From assembly GCF_002563715.1 (NCBI RefSeq), contig NZ_PDJJ01000001.1:3224001-3288000 (forward strand): 64,000 nt of DNA. Direction: 5' to 3'. The notes beneath the pieces were generated by a model. That model was not told where the DNA came from. It made no database searches and worked only from the letters and a program-made list of their open reading frames with translations. The stretch comes from Isoptericola jiangsuensis (GTDB lineage: Bacteria; Actinomycetota; Actinomycetes; Actinomycetales; Cellulomonadaceae). How positions within the stretch are numbered: the first letter of the stretch is position 1; every line of letters starts with the position of its first letter. Shown here piece after piece: positions 25,622 through 34,736 of the stretch. Both the position numbers and the translations under genes were made by a program.

Positions 25622-26813
25622 GCGGGACGGGGTCCGCCACCGCGGGCGCCGGCTCGGCCACGACCCACCGCCCGCCGGCCGCCTCGACCTCGGGGTGGGC
25701 GGCCCGGACCTCGTCGAGGAGGTCGGGCACGAACAGCAGCACCCACCGGGGGTGCAGGTCGCCCAGCGCCGCGGGGTCGAGCACCGGGACGCGCACGCCG
25801 TCGGGTCCCGCGGTGCCCGGCATCGACAGCCCGCGCTTGGCGGGCGAGGCGTCGACGACGCCGCGCAGGTCCGCCCCCGTCACCCCGGCGACGGCGAGCA
25901 GCGCGACCGCGCGGGACGCGGCCCCGTACCCGACGACGCCGTCGTCCCGGTGGTCGCGCACCCAGCCGGCGAGGGCCGCGGCCGTGCGGGTGACGTCGGC
26001 CTGGAGCGTCCCCACCCGGGCTCCGTCGACGACCCCGGCGCGCGCCTCGTCGGCGAGCGCCGCCTCGACGGCCGCCCGGGCGGGCGTCCCGGTGGCGTCG
26101 GCGACGCGCCGCGACCCGTCGCGGGCCAGGACCAGCACCACGGTCCCGCCGTAGAGGCCGTGGTGCCACAGGCCGACGGGGGCCAGCCCGACGGCGCGGG
26201 CGGCCGCCACGAGCCAGGTCACGGAGTAGTAGGCGAAGTGCCCGTGCCGCAGCGCGTTCCACGCGCCGGTGCGCAGGATCGTGCCGAGCGGGTGCACGTG
26301 CAGGGCCAGCACCCCCTCCGGGGCGAGGAGGGCCGCGCGGCGCTCCAGCGCGGCCCGCTGGTCGGCGTCGTGCATCATCCCGAGGGAGTCGACGAGGACG
26401 TCGACGGTCCCGGCGGGCGGGTCGGCCTCGGGCGGGGCGACGCGCAGGCCGTGCCCGGCCAGCACGCCGAGCCAGGAGCCGCCGTGCGGGCTCGGGCACT
26501 CGGCGGCGAGCGCCCCGGGGGTGGCGAGCCCGGCGTCGACCAGGTCGGCGACGGCCGCACGGGACTGCTCGACGAGCGCGGCGGGCTCGACGCCGCGCGG
26601 CTCGTCGGCGTCCGTGGGGTCGTCCTCCAGCTGCGCCAGACCGCACCCGCCGCACAGCACCATGCGCAGCGGGTGCAGGACGTCCGGCCCGGTGGAGCCC
26701 GCCGGCGGGAACACGTCGGCGGCGGGCTGCGCGCCGAGGTCCAGCACGACGGAGCCGGTGGTGCCGCGGCACCAGCGGCAGCGCCACGTCGCGGCGGGAG
26801 CGCCGCCCGTCAC
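25608..26813 (-). CDS. C-methyltransferase-family protein with a degenerate SAM-binding region
   Basis: Protein of 401 residues resembling the three-part NDP-hexose C-methyltransferases (zinc-binding N-terminus, SAM domain, C-terminal Rossmann-like domain). It keeps N-terminal cysteine pairs (WRCRWCRG and LCGGCGLAQLE) and the C-terminal pattern VVGYGAASRAVALLAVAGVT, but the SAM region shows no glycine-rich motif I comparable to the upstream paralogue. GTG start overlapping the upstream stop by 4 nt, so it is co-translated with the intact enzyme. It may be a non-catalytic partner, a diverged enzyme or a decaying duplicate. The 3' end overlaps the convergent epimerase gene by 14 nt. Confidence 0.75.
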   Translation of the reverse strand: MTGGAPAATWRCRWCRGTTGSVVLDLGAQPAADVFPPAGSTGPDVLHPLRMVLCGGCGLAQLEDDPTDADEPRGVEPAALVEQSRAAVADLVDAGLATPGALAAECPSPHGGSWLGVLAGHGLRVAPPEADPPAGTVDVLVDSLGMMHDADQRAALERRAALLAPEGVLALHVHPLGTILRTGAWNALRHGHFAYYSVTWLVAAARAVGLAPVGLWHHGLYGGTVVLVLARDGSRRVADATGTPARAAVEAALADEARAGVVDGARVGTLQADVTRTAAALAGWVRDHRDDGVVGYGAASRAVALLAVAGVTGADLRGVVDASPAKRGLSMPGTAGPDGVRVPVLDPAALGDLHPRWVLLFVPDLLDEVRAAHPEVEAAGGRWVVAEPAPAVADPVPLSPR

Positions 26814-28105
26814 GAGCCCGGCTCGAACACCTCGAGGTGCGGGAGCGCGACGACCAGCTTCCCGCCCCAGTCGGCCACCGGGGCGAGCTGCGCCGAGATC
26901 TCCTTGCGGAGGTTCCACGGCATGATCACCACGTAGTCGGGCCGCGCCGCGTCCAGGGCCTCGGGCGCGTGGACGGGGATGTGCGTGCCGGGCAGGAACC
27001 GGCCGTGCTTGTAGGGGTTGCGGTCGACCGCGAACTCCAGGAGGTCGGCGCGGACGCCGCAGTGGTTGAGCAGCGTGTTGCCCTTGCCGGGCGCGCCGTA
27101 GGCCACGACGCGCTTGCCGGCGCGGCGGGCGTCCAGCAGGAACGACACGAAGTCGTCGCGCACCTGCGCGACCTGCTCCGCGAACCCGTCGTGCCCCTCG
27201 ACGGTGTGCAGGCCGAAGTCGGCCTCCGCGGCGAGCACCTCGGCGACGGCGGCCGTCGGGGTGACGCGGCCGGCCTCCACGGCCTCCGTCGGCGCCGACC
27301 AGGTGCGCAGCGACCCGCCGTGGCTGGCGAGCTCCTCGACGTCGACGACGGTCAGGCCCGCGGCCGCGAGGACCCGCTGCGTGGTGAGCAGCGACAGGTA
27401 GGAGAAGTGCTCGTGGTAGATCGTGTCGTACTCGTTGCCCTCGATGAGGCGCAGCAGGTGCGGGATCTCGATGGTGACGCGGCCGTCGTCGGCGACGAGG
27501 GCACGCAGGCCCTTCGCGAAGTCGACGATGTCGGGCACGTGCGCGAACACGTTGTTCGCCACGACGAGGTCGGCCGGGCCGTGCTCGGCGCGGACCGCGC
27601 GACCGGTCTCCTCGCCGAGGAACTCCACGAGCGTCGGGATCCCCTTCGCGACGGCCGCCTCGGCCACCGTGCGGGACGGCTCGATCCCCAGGCAGCGGAT
27701 GCCCTTCGCCTGCACGTGCTGGAGCAGGTAGCCGTCGTTGCTCGCCACCTCCACGACGAACGACGACCCGGCGTCCAGCCCGAGCCGGTCGGTCGCCCTC
27801 TCGACGTACTGGCGGGCGTGCTCCACCCAGCTCGTGGAGAACGACGAGAAGTAGGCGTAGTCGTCGAAGATGTCCGTCTCGGCGACGTAGGCGGGGAGCT
27901 GCACCAGCAGGCACTGCGTGCAGATCCGCACGTTGAGCGGGTAGAAGGTCTCCCCCTGGTCGACCTGGTCGGCCCGCAGGATCGCCTCGCACGGCGGGGA
28001 CATGCCGAGGTCGACGAACGTGCGTGTCAGGGCGGCGCCGCACAGGCGGCACGACGGCACCGCGGCCGTCCCGGTCGTGGCCTCCGCGGCCTGGGTCGTG
28101 GTCAT
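26810..28105 (-). CDS. NDP-hexose C-methyltransferase (TylC3-like, class I SAM)
   Basis: Methyltransferase of 431 residues with the N-terminal zinc-binding cysteine motif CRLCG...CTQC, substrate region [23 protein letters not shown] motif [19 protein letters not shown], the signature [20 protein letters not shown] with HFSYLS, and the C-terminal domain [19 protein letters not shown]. These enzymes methylate carbon 3 of nucleotide-linked 4-ketosugars to give branched sugars. ATG at 28105 overlaps the SDR stop by 4 nt. Together with the cytidylyltransferase, aminotransferase and epimerase it points to a branched, possibly amino, CDP-sugar. Confidence 0.88.
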   Translation of the reverse strand: MTTTQAAEATTGTAAVPSCRLCGAALTRTFVDLGMSPPCEAILRADQVDQGETFYPLNVRICTQCLLVQLPAYVAETDIFDDYAYFSSFSTSWVEHARQYVERATDRLGLDAGSSFVVEVASNDGYLLQHVQAKGIRCLGIEPSRTVAEAAVAKGIPTLVEFLGEETGRAVRAEHGPADLVVANNVFAHVPDIVDFAKGLRALVADDGRVTIEIPHLLRLIEGNEYDTIYHEHFSYLSLLTTQRVLAAAGLTVVDVEELASHGGSLRTWSAPTEAVEAGRVTPTAAVAEVLAAEADFGLHTVEGHDGFAEQVAQVRDDFVSFLLDARRAGKRVVAYGAPGKGNTLLNHCGVRADLLEFAVDRNPYKHGRFLPGTHIPVHAPEALDAARPDYVVIMPWNLRKEISAQLAPVADWGGKLVVALPHLEVFEPGS

Positions 28106-29130
28106 GCCGCCACCACCATGCGCAGCGAGGCGAGGTCCAGGCGGCCCGCGGCCGCGAGCTCCTGGATGCGGTGCAGCCGCACGAACGTCCGCTCGAAGTC
28201 GTCGGCCTCCAGGCCACGCTCGCGCATGTCCCGCCACAGCTCCTCGATGCCGTCGCGCACCGTCCAGCGGGGGTCGGCGGCGGGCAGCAGGCTGCGGATC
28301 TTGCCGAAGTCGACCCGGTAGTTGCGGGCGTCGGCCCCCGCCCCGGGGGCGAACGTCACCGGCGCGCCGGTGACCTCGGCGACCTGCTCCGCCACGGTGC
28401 GGATCTGCACCACGTCCTCGTCGCGGCCCACGTTGAACGCCTGGTCGTGGACCACCTCGCGCGGCGCCTCCAGGGCCGCGAGGAACGCCCGGGAGATGTC
28501 CTCGACGTGCACCAGCGGACGCCAGGGCGACCCGTCGGACTGGAGCCGCACCTCGCCGCGCGTGAACGCCGTGCCGGTGAGGTTGTTGACGACGATGTCG
28601 GCCCGCAGCCGCCGCGACGACCCGTACGCCGTCGCGTTGCGCAGGTAGGTGGGGCTGAACGAGTCGTCCGCGAGCGGCGAGATGCCCTGCTCCGCGCGGA
28701 CCTTCGACTCGCCGTACGGCGTCACCGGGTGGAAGTCGCTGAGCTCGTCCACCGGCGCGTCGCCCGCCGCCCCGTACAGCGAGCACGAGGACGAGAACAG
28801 GAACCGCGGCACCCCCGCCGCCTTCGCCGTCTCGGCCATGTGCACCGCGCCGCCGGTGTTCACCGAGAACGTGGCGTCCGGCGCGAGGTGCCCGATCGGG
28901 TCGTTGCTGATGGCCGCGAGGTGGACCACCGCGTCGAAGCCCTCCAGGTCCTCGGGCCGTGCGTCCCGGACGTCGCCGGTGCGCTGCTCGTAGTCCGCGG
29001 CCGGCGTCCCGAAGTCGCAGCCGTCGTACCAGCCCACGTCGAGGCCGACGACCTCGTGGCCGTGCGCCTGCAGGAACGGGACCAGGACGGCGCCGACATA
29101 GCCCCGGTCTCCGTCGACGAGAACCTTCAT
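28102..29130 (-). CDS. NAD(P)-dependent epimerase/dehydratase (extended SDR)
   Basis: SDR of 342 residues with the Rossmann motif [19 protein letters not shown], catalytic serine region [10 protein letters not shown] and the YGESK Tyr-Lys pair. The ATG at 29130 is preceded by AAGGAGA, an excellent ribosome site, so upstream in-frame codons are not used. It is the first gene of the three-gene operon with the C-methyltransferases. It could be the 4,6-dehydratase of the pathway or a ketoreductase; the absence of a typical TD-E dehydratase triad makes a reductase or epimerase role more likely, but this is uncertain. Confidence 0.8.
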   Translation of the reverse strand: MKVLVDGDRGYVGAVLVPFLQAHGHEVVGLDVGWYDGCDFGTPAADYEQRTGDVRDARPEDLEGFDAVVHLAAISNDPIGHLAPDATFSVNTGGAVHMAETAKAAGVPRFLFSSSCSLYGAAGDAPVDELSDFHPVTPYGESKVRAEQGISPLADDSFSPTYLRNATAYGSSRRLRADIVVNNLTGTAFTRGEVRLQSDGSPWRPLVHVEDISRAFLAALEAPREVVHDQAFNVGRDEDVVQIRTVAEQVAEVTGAPVTFAPGAGADARNYRVDFGKIRSLLPAADPRWTVRDGIEELWRDMRERGLEADDFERTFVRLHRIQELAAAGRLDLASLRMVVAA

Positions 29131-29166
29131 GACAGTCTCCTTGGATCGCCGACACGCGTCGCGACG

Positions 29167-29214
29167 ACGGTAACCGCCGGGCCGCGCCGACGAACAGCGC
29201 TGCACAGGGTGGAA
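29167..29214 (-). promoter_or_regulatory. Possible island promoter variant: TTCCACCC box plus TACCGT -10
   Basis: On the minus strand a TTCCACCC (one base longer than the usual box) ends its TCCACCC part from 29213, 41 nt upstream of TACCGT at 29172. The predicted start near 29160 gives a short leader containing the AAGGAGA site of the SDR gene. A weaker match to the motif, listed because the spacing agrees. Confidence 0.35.
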
Positions 29215-29232
29215 AACGCCCCGGGCGACTGA

Positions 29233-29280
29233 TTCACCCCCTGCACGGGTTCCACCCGTCACCCCGGCGGGAGACGATCT
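29233..29280 (+). promoter_or_regulatory. Island promoter 8: TTCACCC box plus CGATCT -10
   Basis: TTCACCC at 29233 lies 42 nt upstream of a -10-like CGATCT at 29275, which begins 11 nt before the ATG at 29286. A second, imperfect TTCCACCC lies at 29250. It drives the plus-strand operon of five genes to 35986. Confidence 0.5.
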
Positions 29281-29285
29281 GGCGC

Positions 29286-31262
29286 ATGAAGGTCTTGCGC
29301 GTCTCGCACAGCGCCGTCGTCGACGGCTGGCGGGAGCGCGAGCGGCAGCTGCGCCGGCTCGGCGTCGACGTCACCCTGCTGAGCGCCCGCGCCTGGCCGG
29401 AGGGCGGACGGACGGTGCCCCTCGTGCCCCGCCCCGGCGAACCGGTGCGGAGCGTGCGCACGGTCGGCACCCACCCGGCGCTGTTCCTCTACGACCCGCT
29501 CCCCGTGTGGCGCGCGCTCGGCGAGCCGCACGACCTGCTCGACCTCCACGAGGAGCCCTTCGCGCTGGCCACCGCCGAGGTGCTGGCCCTGCGCGCGCTG
29601 CGGCGGGCCGTCGACCGGCTGCGCGGCCGCGGCGGGCCGGCCGCGCCGTACCTCGTCTACAGCGCGCAGAACCTGCGCAAGCGGTACCCCTGGCCGTTCG
29701 GGGCGCTGGAGCGCGCCGTGCTGCGCCACGCGGGCGGCGCCCACACGTGCAACGACGATGCCGCCGCCCACCTGCGCCACAAGGGCCTCGCCGCACCCGC
29801 CGTGACGATCCCCCTCGGGGTCGACGTGGCCGGCCCGACCGCCGAGGCACCCGCCCCGCGGCGGGCACCGCAGCCCGGCGCGGACGTCATCGTGGGGTTC
29901 GCGGGCCGCCTCGAACCGCACAAGGGCGTCCGGGTGCTGCTGCGCGCCGTCGCCGACGAGCCGCGGCTGCGGCTGCGCGTCGCCGGCGGCGGCACCCTGG
30001 CCGACGAGGTGCGGGCCGCGGGCACCGCCCACGGCCGGACCGAGCTCCTCGGGCCGCTCGACGGCGCCGACCTGGAGGCGTTCTACCGGTCGCTCGACGT
30101 CCTCGCCGTGCCGTCCCTCACCACGCCCGGCTGGGTCGAGCAGTTCGGCCGGGTCGTCGTCGAGGCCATGGCGTGCGGCACCCCTGTCGTCGCGAGCGAC
30201 TCCGGCGCGCTGCCCGACCTCGTCGCCGACGCCGGTCTGCTCGTGCCGCCCGACGATCCGGCCGCGCTGGCCGCCGCGCTCCTGCGCGTCGCCGACGAGC
30301 CCGGCCTCGCCGCACGGCTCCGTGCCGCCGGCCACGACACCGCCGCCCGGTGCGCCTGGCCCGCCGTCGGCACCGCCTACCTCGACCTCTACCGGACGGT
30401 CCTCGCGCCGCCCGTCCCGACCGACCCGCCCGAGGTCGTCGTCGTCGCGTACGGCCGGCCCGACCTCCTGCGCGACGCCCTCGCCCCACTGGTCGGCAAG
30501 CTCACCCTCACGGTCGTCGACAACTCGTCACGCGACGACGTCCGCGAGGTGACCGAGCTCGCCGGCGGCCGCTACCTCGACCCGGGCCGCAACGGCGGGT
30601 TCGCCGCCGGGGTGAACCACGCTCTCGCGCACCGGCAGACCCCCGGGACCGACGTCCTCCTGCTCAACCCGGACGCCGTGGTCACCGCCGAGGGCGTGCT
30701 CGCGCTGCAGCGCGCGCTGCACGCGGACCCCCGCGCCGCGAGCGTCGGCCCCCGCCAGGTGGACGACGCCGGCACGCCCGCCCGGGTGACCTGGCCGTTC
30801 CCCTCCCCCGGCCGCGCCTGGCTGGAGGCCGTCGGCCTCGGGGGCGTCCCCGCCCGGCGCGGCCGCACGTTCGTCATCGGGTCCGTCCTGCTGCTGCGGG
30901 CCGAGGCCCTCGCCGAGGTCGGGGGCCTCGACGAACGGTTCTTCCTCTACTCCGAGGAGACCGACTGGGCGTACCGGGCCGTGCGGCGCGGCTGGCACCA
31001 CGACCTCGTCGACGACGTCGTCGCCACCCACCTGGGTGCCGCGACCAGCTCCGACGACGAGCGGCGCGACACCCACTTCCTGGCCTCCCTCGAGCGGTAC
31101 CTGCGCAAGCACCACGGTGCCGCCGGGTGGCAGCTCGCCCGGCTCGGGATGCTGGCCGGCGACGCCGCCCGCAGCGTCCTGCGGCGCGGCCGCGGCGGGA
31201 CCCGCTCCCACCTGCTGCGCACCGGACCCGTCGCCGCGGAGACCCGGATGGTCGCTCCGTGA
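29286..31262 (+). CDS. Two-domain glycosyltransferase: GT4 fused to GT2
   Basis: A 658-residue fusion. Residues 1 to about 375 form a GT-B transferase: [20 protein letters not shown] at the start, [19 protein letters not shown], and the EX7E-type [18 protein letters not shown]. Residues from about 385 form a GT-A transferase: [46 protein letters not shown] and [18 protein letters not shown]. The second half resembles rhamnosyltransferase-like GT2 enzymes. One polypeptide may therefore add two consecutive sugars. Its stop overlaps the GTG of the polymerase gene by 4 nt. Confidence 0.87.
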   Translation: MKVLRVSHSAVVDGWRERERQLRRLGVDVTLLSARAWPEGGRTVPLVPRPGEPVRSVRTVGTHPALFLYDPLPVWRALGEPHDLLDLHEEPFALATAEVLALRALRRAVDRLRGRGGPAAPYLVYSAQNLRKRYPWPFGALERAVLRHAGGAHTCNDDAAAHLRHKGLAAPAVTIPLGVDVAGPTAEAPAPRRAPQPGADVIVGFAGRLEPHKGVRVLLRAVADEPRLRLRVAGGGTLADEVRAAGTAHGRTELLGPLDGADLEAFYRSLDVLAVPSLTTPGWVEQFGRVVVEAMACGTPVVASDSGALPDLVADAGLLVPPDDPAALAAALLRVADEPGLAARLRAAGHDTAARCAWPAVGTAYLDLYRTVLAPPVPTDPPEVVVVAYGRPDLLRDALAPLVGKLTLTVVDNSSRDDVREVTELAGGRYLDPGRNGGFAAGVNHALAHRQTPGTDVLLLNPDAVVTAEGVLALQRALHADPRAASVGPRQVDDAGTPARVTWPFPSPGRAWLEAVGLGGVPARRGRTFVIGSVLLLRAEALAEVGGLDERFFLYSEETDWAYRAVRRGWHHDLVDDVVATHLGAATSSDDERRDTHFLASLERYLRKHHGAAGWQLARLGMLAGDAARSVLRRGRGGTRSHLLRTGPVAAETRMVAP

Positions 31263-32581
31263 CGACGACCGTGCCCCGCCTGATCGGCGCCGCGCTCGCG
31301 CTCGCCGCGACCGCGCTGCTGCTGGTGGCGCTCGGCGGGGCCGTCCCCACGTTCGGCGGGTACGCGCTGATCGGGGGGCTCGTCGTCCTCGTGGTGGGGG
31401 CGACGCTCGTCGAGCCCATGGCGTTCCCGCTGCTCGTCACCCCGGCCCTGCTGTCGGTCGAGCAGGTCGGCGGGGTGCTGTCCGTCAGCGACTTCCTGCT
31501 GTTCCCCGCCTTCTGGGTGGTGCTGCTCCTCGGGCGCCGCCCGTTCTCCCCCACCCTGCGCGCCGCGCTGTGGCTCAACGCGTTCTACCAGTTCGCCACC
31601 CTGTTCACCGTCGTCGCGAACCCGTACGCCGCGAACCTCACGGAGTGGTTCCACGCCTGGCTGCTCGTGGGCGGGGCCCTCGTCGTGGGCTGGGGCCTGG
31701 GCGCCGGCGGCCTCGACCGGCCCGCGCTCGCCCTGCTCCTGGCGCCCATGGCGCTCATCGGCGTCCTCGCGGCCGTCGCGGCGCTGCCCATGCTCGCGAG
31801 CGGCCAGTGGTCGCCCGTCTACCTCGACTGGCCGGTCCCGCTGCACAAGAACTTCATCGGCAGCCTCCTGGCGTACGGGGCGGCGATCGCGTACGCCCGA
31901 CCACCCTGGATCGGCTGGCCCCGCTGGGTGTGGAACGTGATCTTCGTCCTGACGACGCTCGGCGTCCTGGCGTCCCAGGCCCGCCAGGCGTGGATCGCGC
32001 TGTCCTTCGGGATCCTCGTCATCCTGCTGCGCCGCCGCGTCTCGGGCGCGCACCGGTCCCTGTGGATCCTGCTCCCGGTCGCGCTCGCCATCTACGTGGT
32101 GACCCAGCTCCTCAACGACCAGCTCGACGAGGGCGGCGTCCACAACTCCGCCGGCGAGCGCATGCTCTGGTACCGGCTGTCGTTCGAGGTGTGGCGCCAG
32201 TCCAGCATCTGGTTCGGCGCCGGCCTGCGCTGGTGGTACACCGACAAGTTCCCGCTCTACCAGTTCCAGCCGCCCAACGCCGAGCTCGAGGTCCTGTCGT
32301 CCGCCGGCGTGGTCGGCCTGTTCGGGTTCCTCGTCATGAGCATCGGCATCCCCGTGCTGCTGTGGCGCAAGCTCCCGCCCGAGTACGGCACCATCGCCGC
32401 CGTCGTCCCCGCCATGCGCCTCGTCAACAGCCAGTTCGACCTCTACTGGGTGGCCGTGAGCGTCTCCATCCCCTACCTGGTCGCCGGCATCTGCCTCGGG
32501 GCAGCGGCCGCCAAGGAACGCGGCTGGAACGTGCGCGCCTCCCCACCGACCCTGCGGCTCGACCACGAGGTGGCCCGATGA
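31259..32581 (+). CDS. Wzy / O-antigen ligase-type polysaccharide polymerase
   Basis: Multi-pass membrane protein of 440 residues with about 10-12 hydrophobic segments and a large extracellular loop containing the family region: SQARQAWIALSFGILVILLR, HNSAGERMLWYRLSFEVWR and WFGAGLRWWY. Such proteins polymerise undecaprenyl-linked repeat units (Wzy) or ligate polymer. Given the Wzx-type flippase and Wzz-like protein in the island, a Wzy polymerase role is the best reading. GTG start, 4-nt overlap with the upstream transferase and ATGA overlap with the next gene. Confidence 0.83.
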   Translation: MTTTVPRLIGAALALAATALLLVALGGAVPTFGGYALIGGLVVLVVGATLVEPMAFPLLVTPALLSVEQVGGVLSVSDFLLFPAFWVVLLLGRRPFSPTLRAALWLNAFYQFATLFTVVANPYAANLTEWFHAWLLVGGALVVGWGLGAGGLDRPALALLLAPMALIGVLAAVAALPMLASGQWSPVYLDWPVPLHKNFIGSLLAYGAAIAYARPPWIGWPRWVWNVIFVLTTLGVLASQARQAWIALSFGILVILLRRRVSGAHRSLWILLPVALAIYVVTQLLNDQLDEGGVHNSAGERMLWYRLSFEVWRQSSIWFGAGLRWWYTDKFPLYQFQPPNAELEVLSSAGVVGLFGFLVMSIGIPVLLWRKLPPEYGTIAAVVPAMRLVNSQFDLYWVAVSVSIPYLVAGICLGAAAAKERGWNVRASPPTLRLDHEVAR

Positions 32582-33711
32582 GGATCGTGCAGATCGTTCC
32601 GGAGATCGGCCAGGGCACCGGCGTCGGCGAGGTCGCGGGCAGCCTCGAACGGGTCTGGGCCGCCCAGGGCCTCCAGGTCGAACGGTTCACCCTCGCCGAG
32701 GCCGGCGGTGCCTGGATCCCGCAGGGCTCCGGGCTCGCCGGACGTCTCCTGCTGCTCGCCCGCGTCGTCTGGTTCTCCACCGTGGGCAGCGTCCGCGCGC
32801 GCCGCTACCTGCGCGACCGCCCCGACGCCGTGTCGATCTGCCACAACGACGCCCTCGCCGGCGACGTCTACGTCAACCACGGGCTCGTCCAGGTCGCGAT
32901 GCGGCAGCGGGGCCACTCCCTGGCCCGCATGGTCCGCAACCCCCTGCACCTGTTCGTCACCGCGCGGGACGCCCTGCGCTACCGCGGCCGGGTCCACCGC
33001 GGGATCGTCAGCCTCAGCGCCGTCGAGGACGCCGAGCTGCGCACCGTGTTCGGCCGGGTCGCCGCCCCGACGAGCGTCATCGGCAACGGCGTGGACCTCG
33101 ACCGGTTCCACCCGGCGGGCCCGGCCGAGCGCGCCGCCGCCCGGGACCGGTTCGGCCTCGCCGCCGACGACCGCGTCGTCGCGTTCATCGGCAACGAGCA
33201 CGGCCGCAAGGGCCTGCCGGTGCTGCTGGAGGCGCTCGCCGACCTCGACGACGTGCGGCTCCTCGTGGTGGGCGGCGACGAGGCGATGGTGCGCGCCGCC
33301 CAGGAGACGGCCGCCGGTCACGGGGTCGCCGACCGGTGCACGTTCACCGGCGCCCTGCCCGACGCCGAGGCCGCGCTGCACGCCGCCGACGTGTTCTGCC
33401 TGCCCAGCGCCTACGAGTCGTTCGGCCTGGTGTACGTCGAGGCGCTCGCCTGCGGCGTCCCCGTCGTCGCGACGCCCGTGGGCTGCGTCCCCGACGTCGT
33501 CGACGACCGGCACGGACGTGTCGTCGCCCCGACAGCGGAGGACGTCGCCGCGGGCGTCGCGCACGCCCTGGCGCTCGACCCCGCCGACGCCCGGGGGTCG
33601 GCGCGGCAGGCCGCGCTGCGGTACTCGTGGGACCGCGTCGCCGCGCAGTACCTGGCGCTGTTCGCCCGCCTGCGCCCCGACGCGGCCGACCGGACGGGGA
33701 GCAGCCGATGA
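32578..33711 (+). CDS. GT4-family glycosyltransferase
   Basis: GT-B transferase of 377 residues. N-terminal fold MRIVQIVPEIGQGTGVGEVA; C-terminal fold with VVAFIGNEHGRKGLPVLLEA and SAYESFGLVYVEALACGVPV carrying the EX7E glutamates. ATG overlaps the polymerase stop (ATGA). One of three consecutive GT-B genes in the plus-strand operon. Confidence 0.87.
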   Translation: MRIVQIVPEIGQGTGVGEVAGSLERVWAAQGLQVERFTLAEAGGAWIPQGSGLAGRLLLLARVVWFSTVGSVRARRYLRDRPDAVSICHNDALAGDVYVNHGLVQVAMRQRGHSLARMVRNPLHLFVTARDALRYRGRVHRGIVSLSAVEDAELRTVFGRVAAPTSVIGNGVDLDRFHPAGPAERAAARDRFGLAADDRVVAFIGNEHGRKGLPVLLEALADLDDVRLLVVGGDEAMVRAAQETAAGHGVADRCTFTGALPDAEAALHAADVFCLPSAYESFGLVYVEALACGVPVVATPVGCVPDVVDDRHGRVVAPTAEDVAAGVAHALALDPADARGSARQAALRYSWDRVAAQYLALFARLRPDAADRTGSSR

Positions 33712-34736
33712 GGGTCGTCCACGCCGTCCGGTCCGACGGCTTCGCGGGGGTCGAGCGGCACGTCAGCCGCCTCGCCTACGGCCAGGCGCGGGCCGGGCAC
33801 GACGTCGTCGTCATCGGCGGCGACCCCGCCGCCATGCACCGCGAGCTGGCGGGCACCCCCGTCGTCGCGGTCCCCGCCCGCACCGTCGTGCAGGTCGCCC
33901 GGGCCCTGCGCCGCACCGGCGCGGGCGCGCACGTCGTGCACGTCCACATGACCGCCGCCGAGCTCGGCGCGGCGCTCGCCGGGCTGACCCGCGAGCTGCC
34001 GCCCGTCGTGTCGACCCGGCACTTCGCGGCCCCGCGCGGCGGCGGCCGGCTCGGTCCCGTGGTCGCGGCGGTCGCGCGCCGGGCCGTCGACGCCCAGATC
34101 GCGATCAGCCGCTACACCGCCGAGCGGGTCGACGGTCCCTCCACGGTCGTGCACGCCGGGGTCGACGACCGGCCCGACGCCCGGCCCGCCCGCGACCGCG
34201 ACGCCGTCGTCCTCATGGCGCAGCGGCTCCAGCCGGAGAAGCGTCCCGACCTCGGTCTCGAGGCGTTCGCCGCGTCCGGTCTCGCGGCGCGGGGCTGGCG
34301 GCTGCGGGTCCTGGGCGACGGGCCGCTCGACGAGGTGCTGCGACGCCGCGCCGACGTCCTGGGCCTGGGCGACGCGGTCGAGCTCCTCGGGCGCCGTCCC
34401 GACGTCGCCGCGCAGATGGCGGACGCCGCGCTGTTCCTCGCGCCCAGCCCGGGCGAGCACTACGGGCTGTCCGTGCTGGAGGCGATGGCGTCCGGGATCC
34501 CGACCGTCGCGGACGGCTCGGCCGGGCACCTGGAGACCCTCGGGCTCGTCGACGGCGCCGGCCTGTACGCCAGCCAGGACGTCGCGGCGGGCGGGGCGCT
34601 GCTCGCCGCGCTGGCCGACGACGCGACGCGACGCGACGAGCTCGCCGCCCGGCAGCAGAAGACGCAGCGCGAACGGTTCACGCTCGCCGAGCAGGTGCGC
34701 CGCACCGACGCCGTCTACGCCGAGGTGCTGCGGTGA
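33708..34736 (+). CDS. GT4-family glycosyltransferase
   Basis: GT-B transferase of 342 residues with N-terminal MRVVHAVRSDGFAGVERHVS (the loop after the first strand), LMAQRLQPEKRPDLGLEAFA and PGEHYGLSVLEAMASGIPTV with the EX7E-type glutamates. It is preceded by GGGGAGCAGCCG and overlaps the upstream stop as ATGA. Likely adds another residue of the repeat unit. Confidence 0.86.
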   Translation: MRVVHAVRSDGFAGVERHVSRLAYGQARAGHDVVVIGGDPAAMHRELAGTPVVAVPARTVVQVARALRRTGAGAHVVHVHMTAAELGAALAGLTRELPPVVSTRHFAAPRGGGRLGPVVAAVARRAVDAQIAISRYTAERVDGPSTVVHAGVDDRPDARPARDRDAVVLMAQRLQPEKRPDLGLEAFAASGLAARGWRLRVLGDGPLDEVLRRRADVLGLGDAVELLGRRPDVAAQMADAALFLAPSPGEHYGLSVLEAMASGIPTVADGSAGHLETLGLVDGAGLYASQDVAAGGALLAALADDATRRDELAARQQKTQRERFTLAEQVRRTDAVYAEVLR

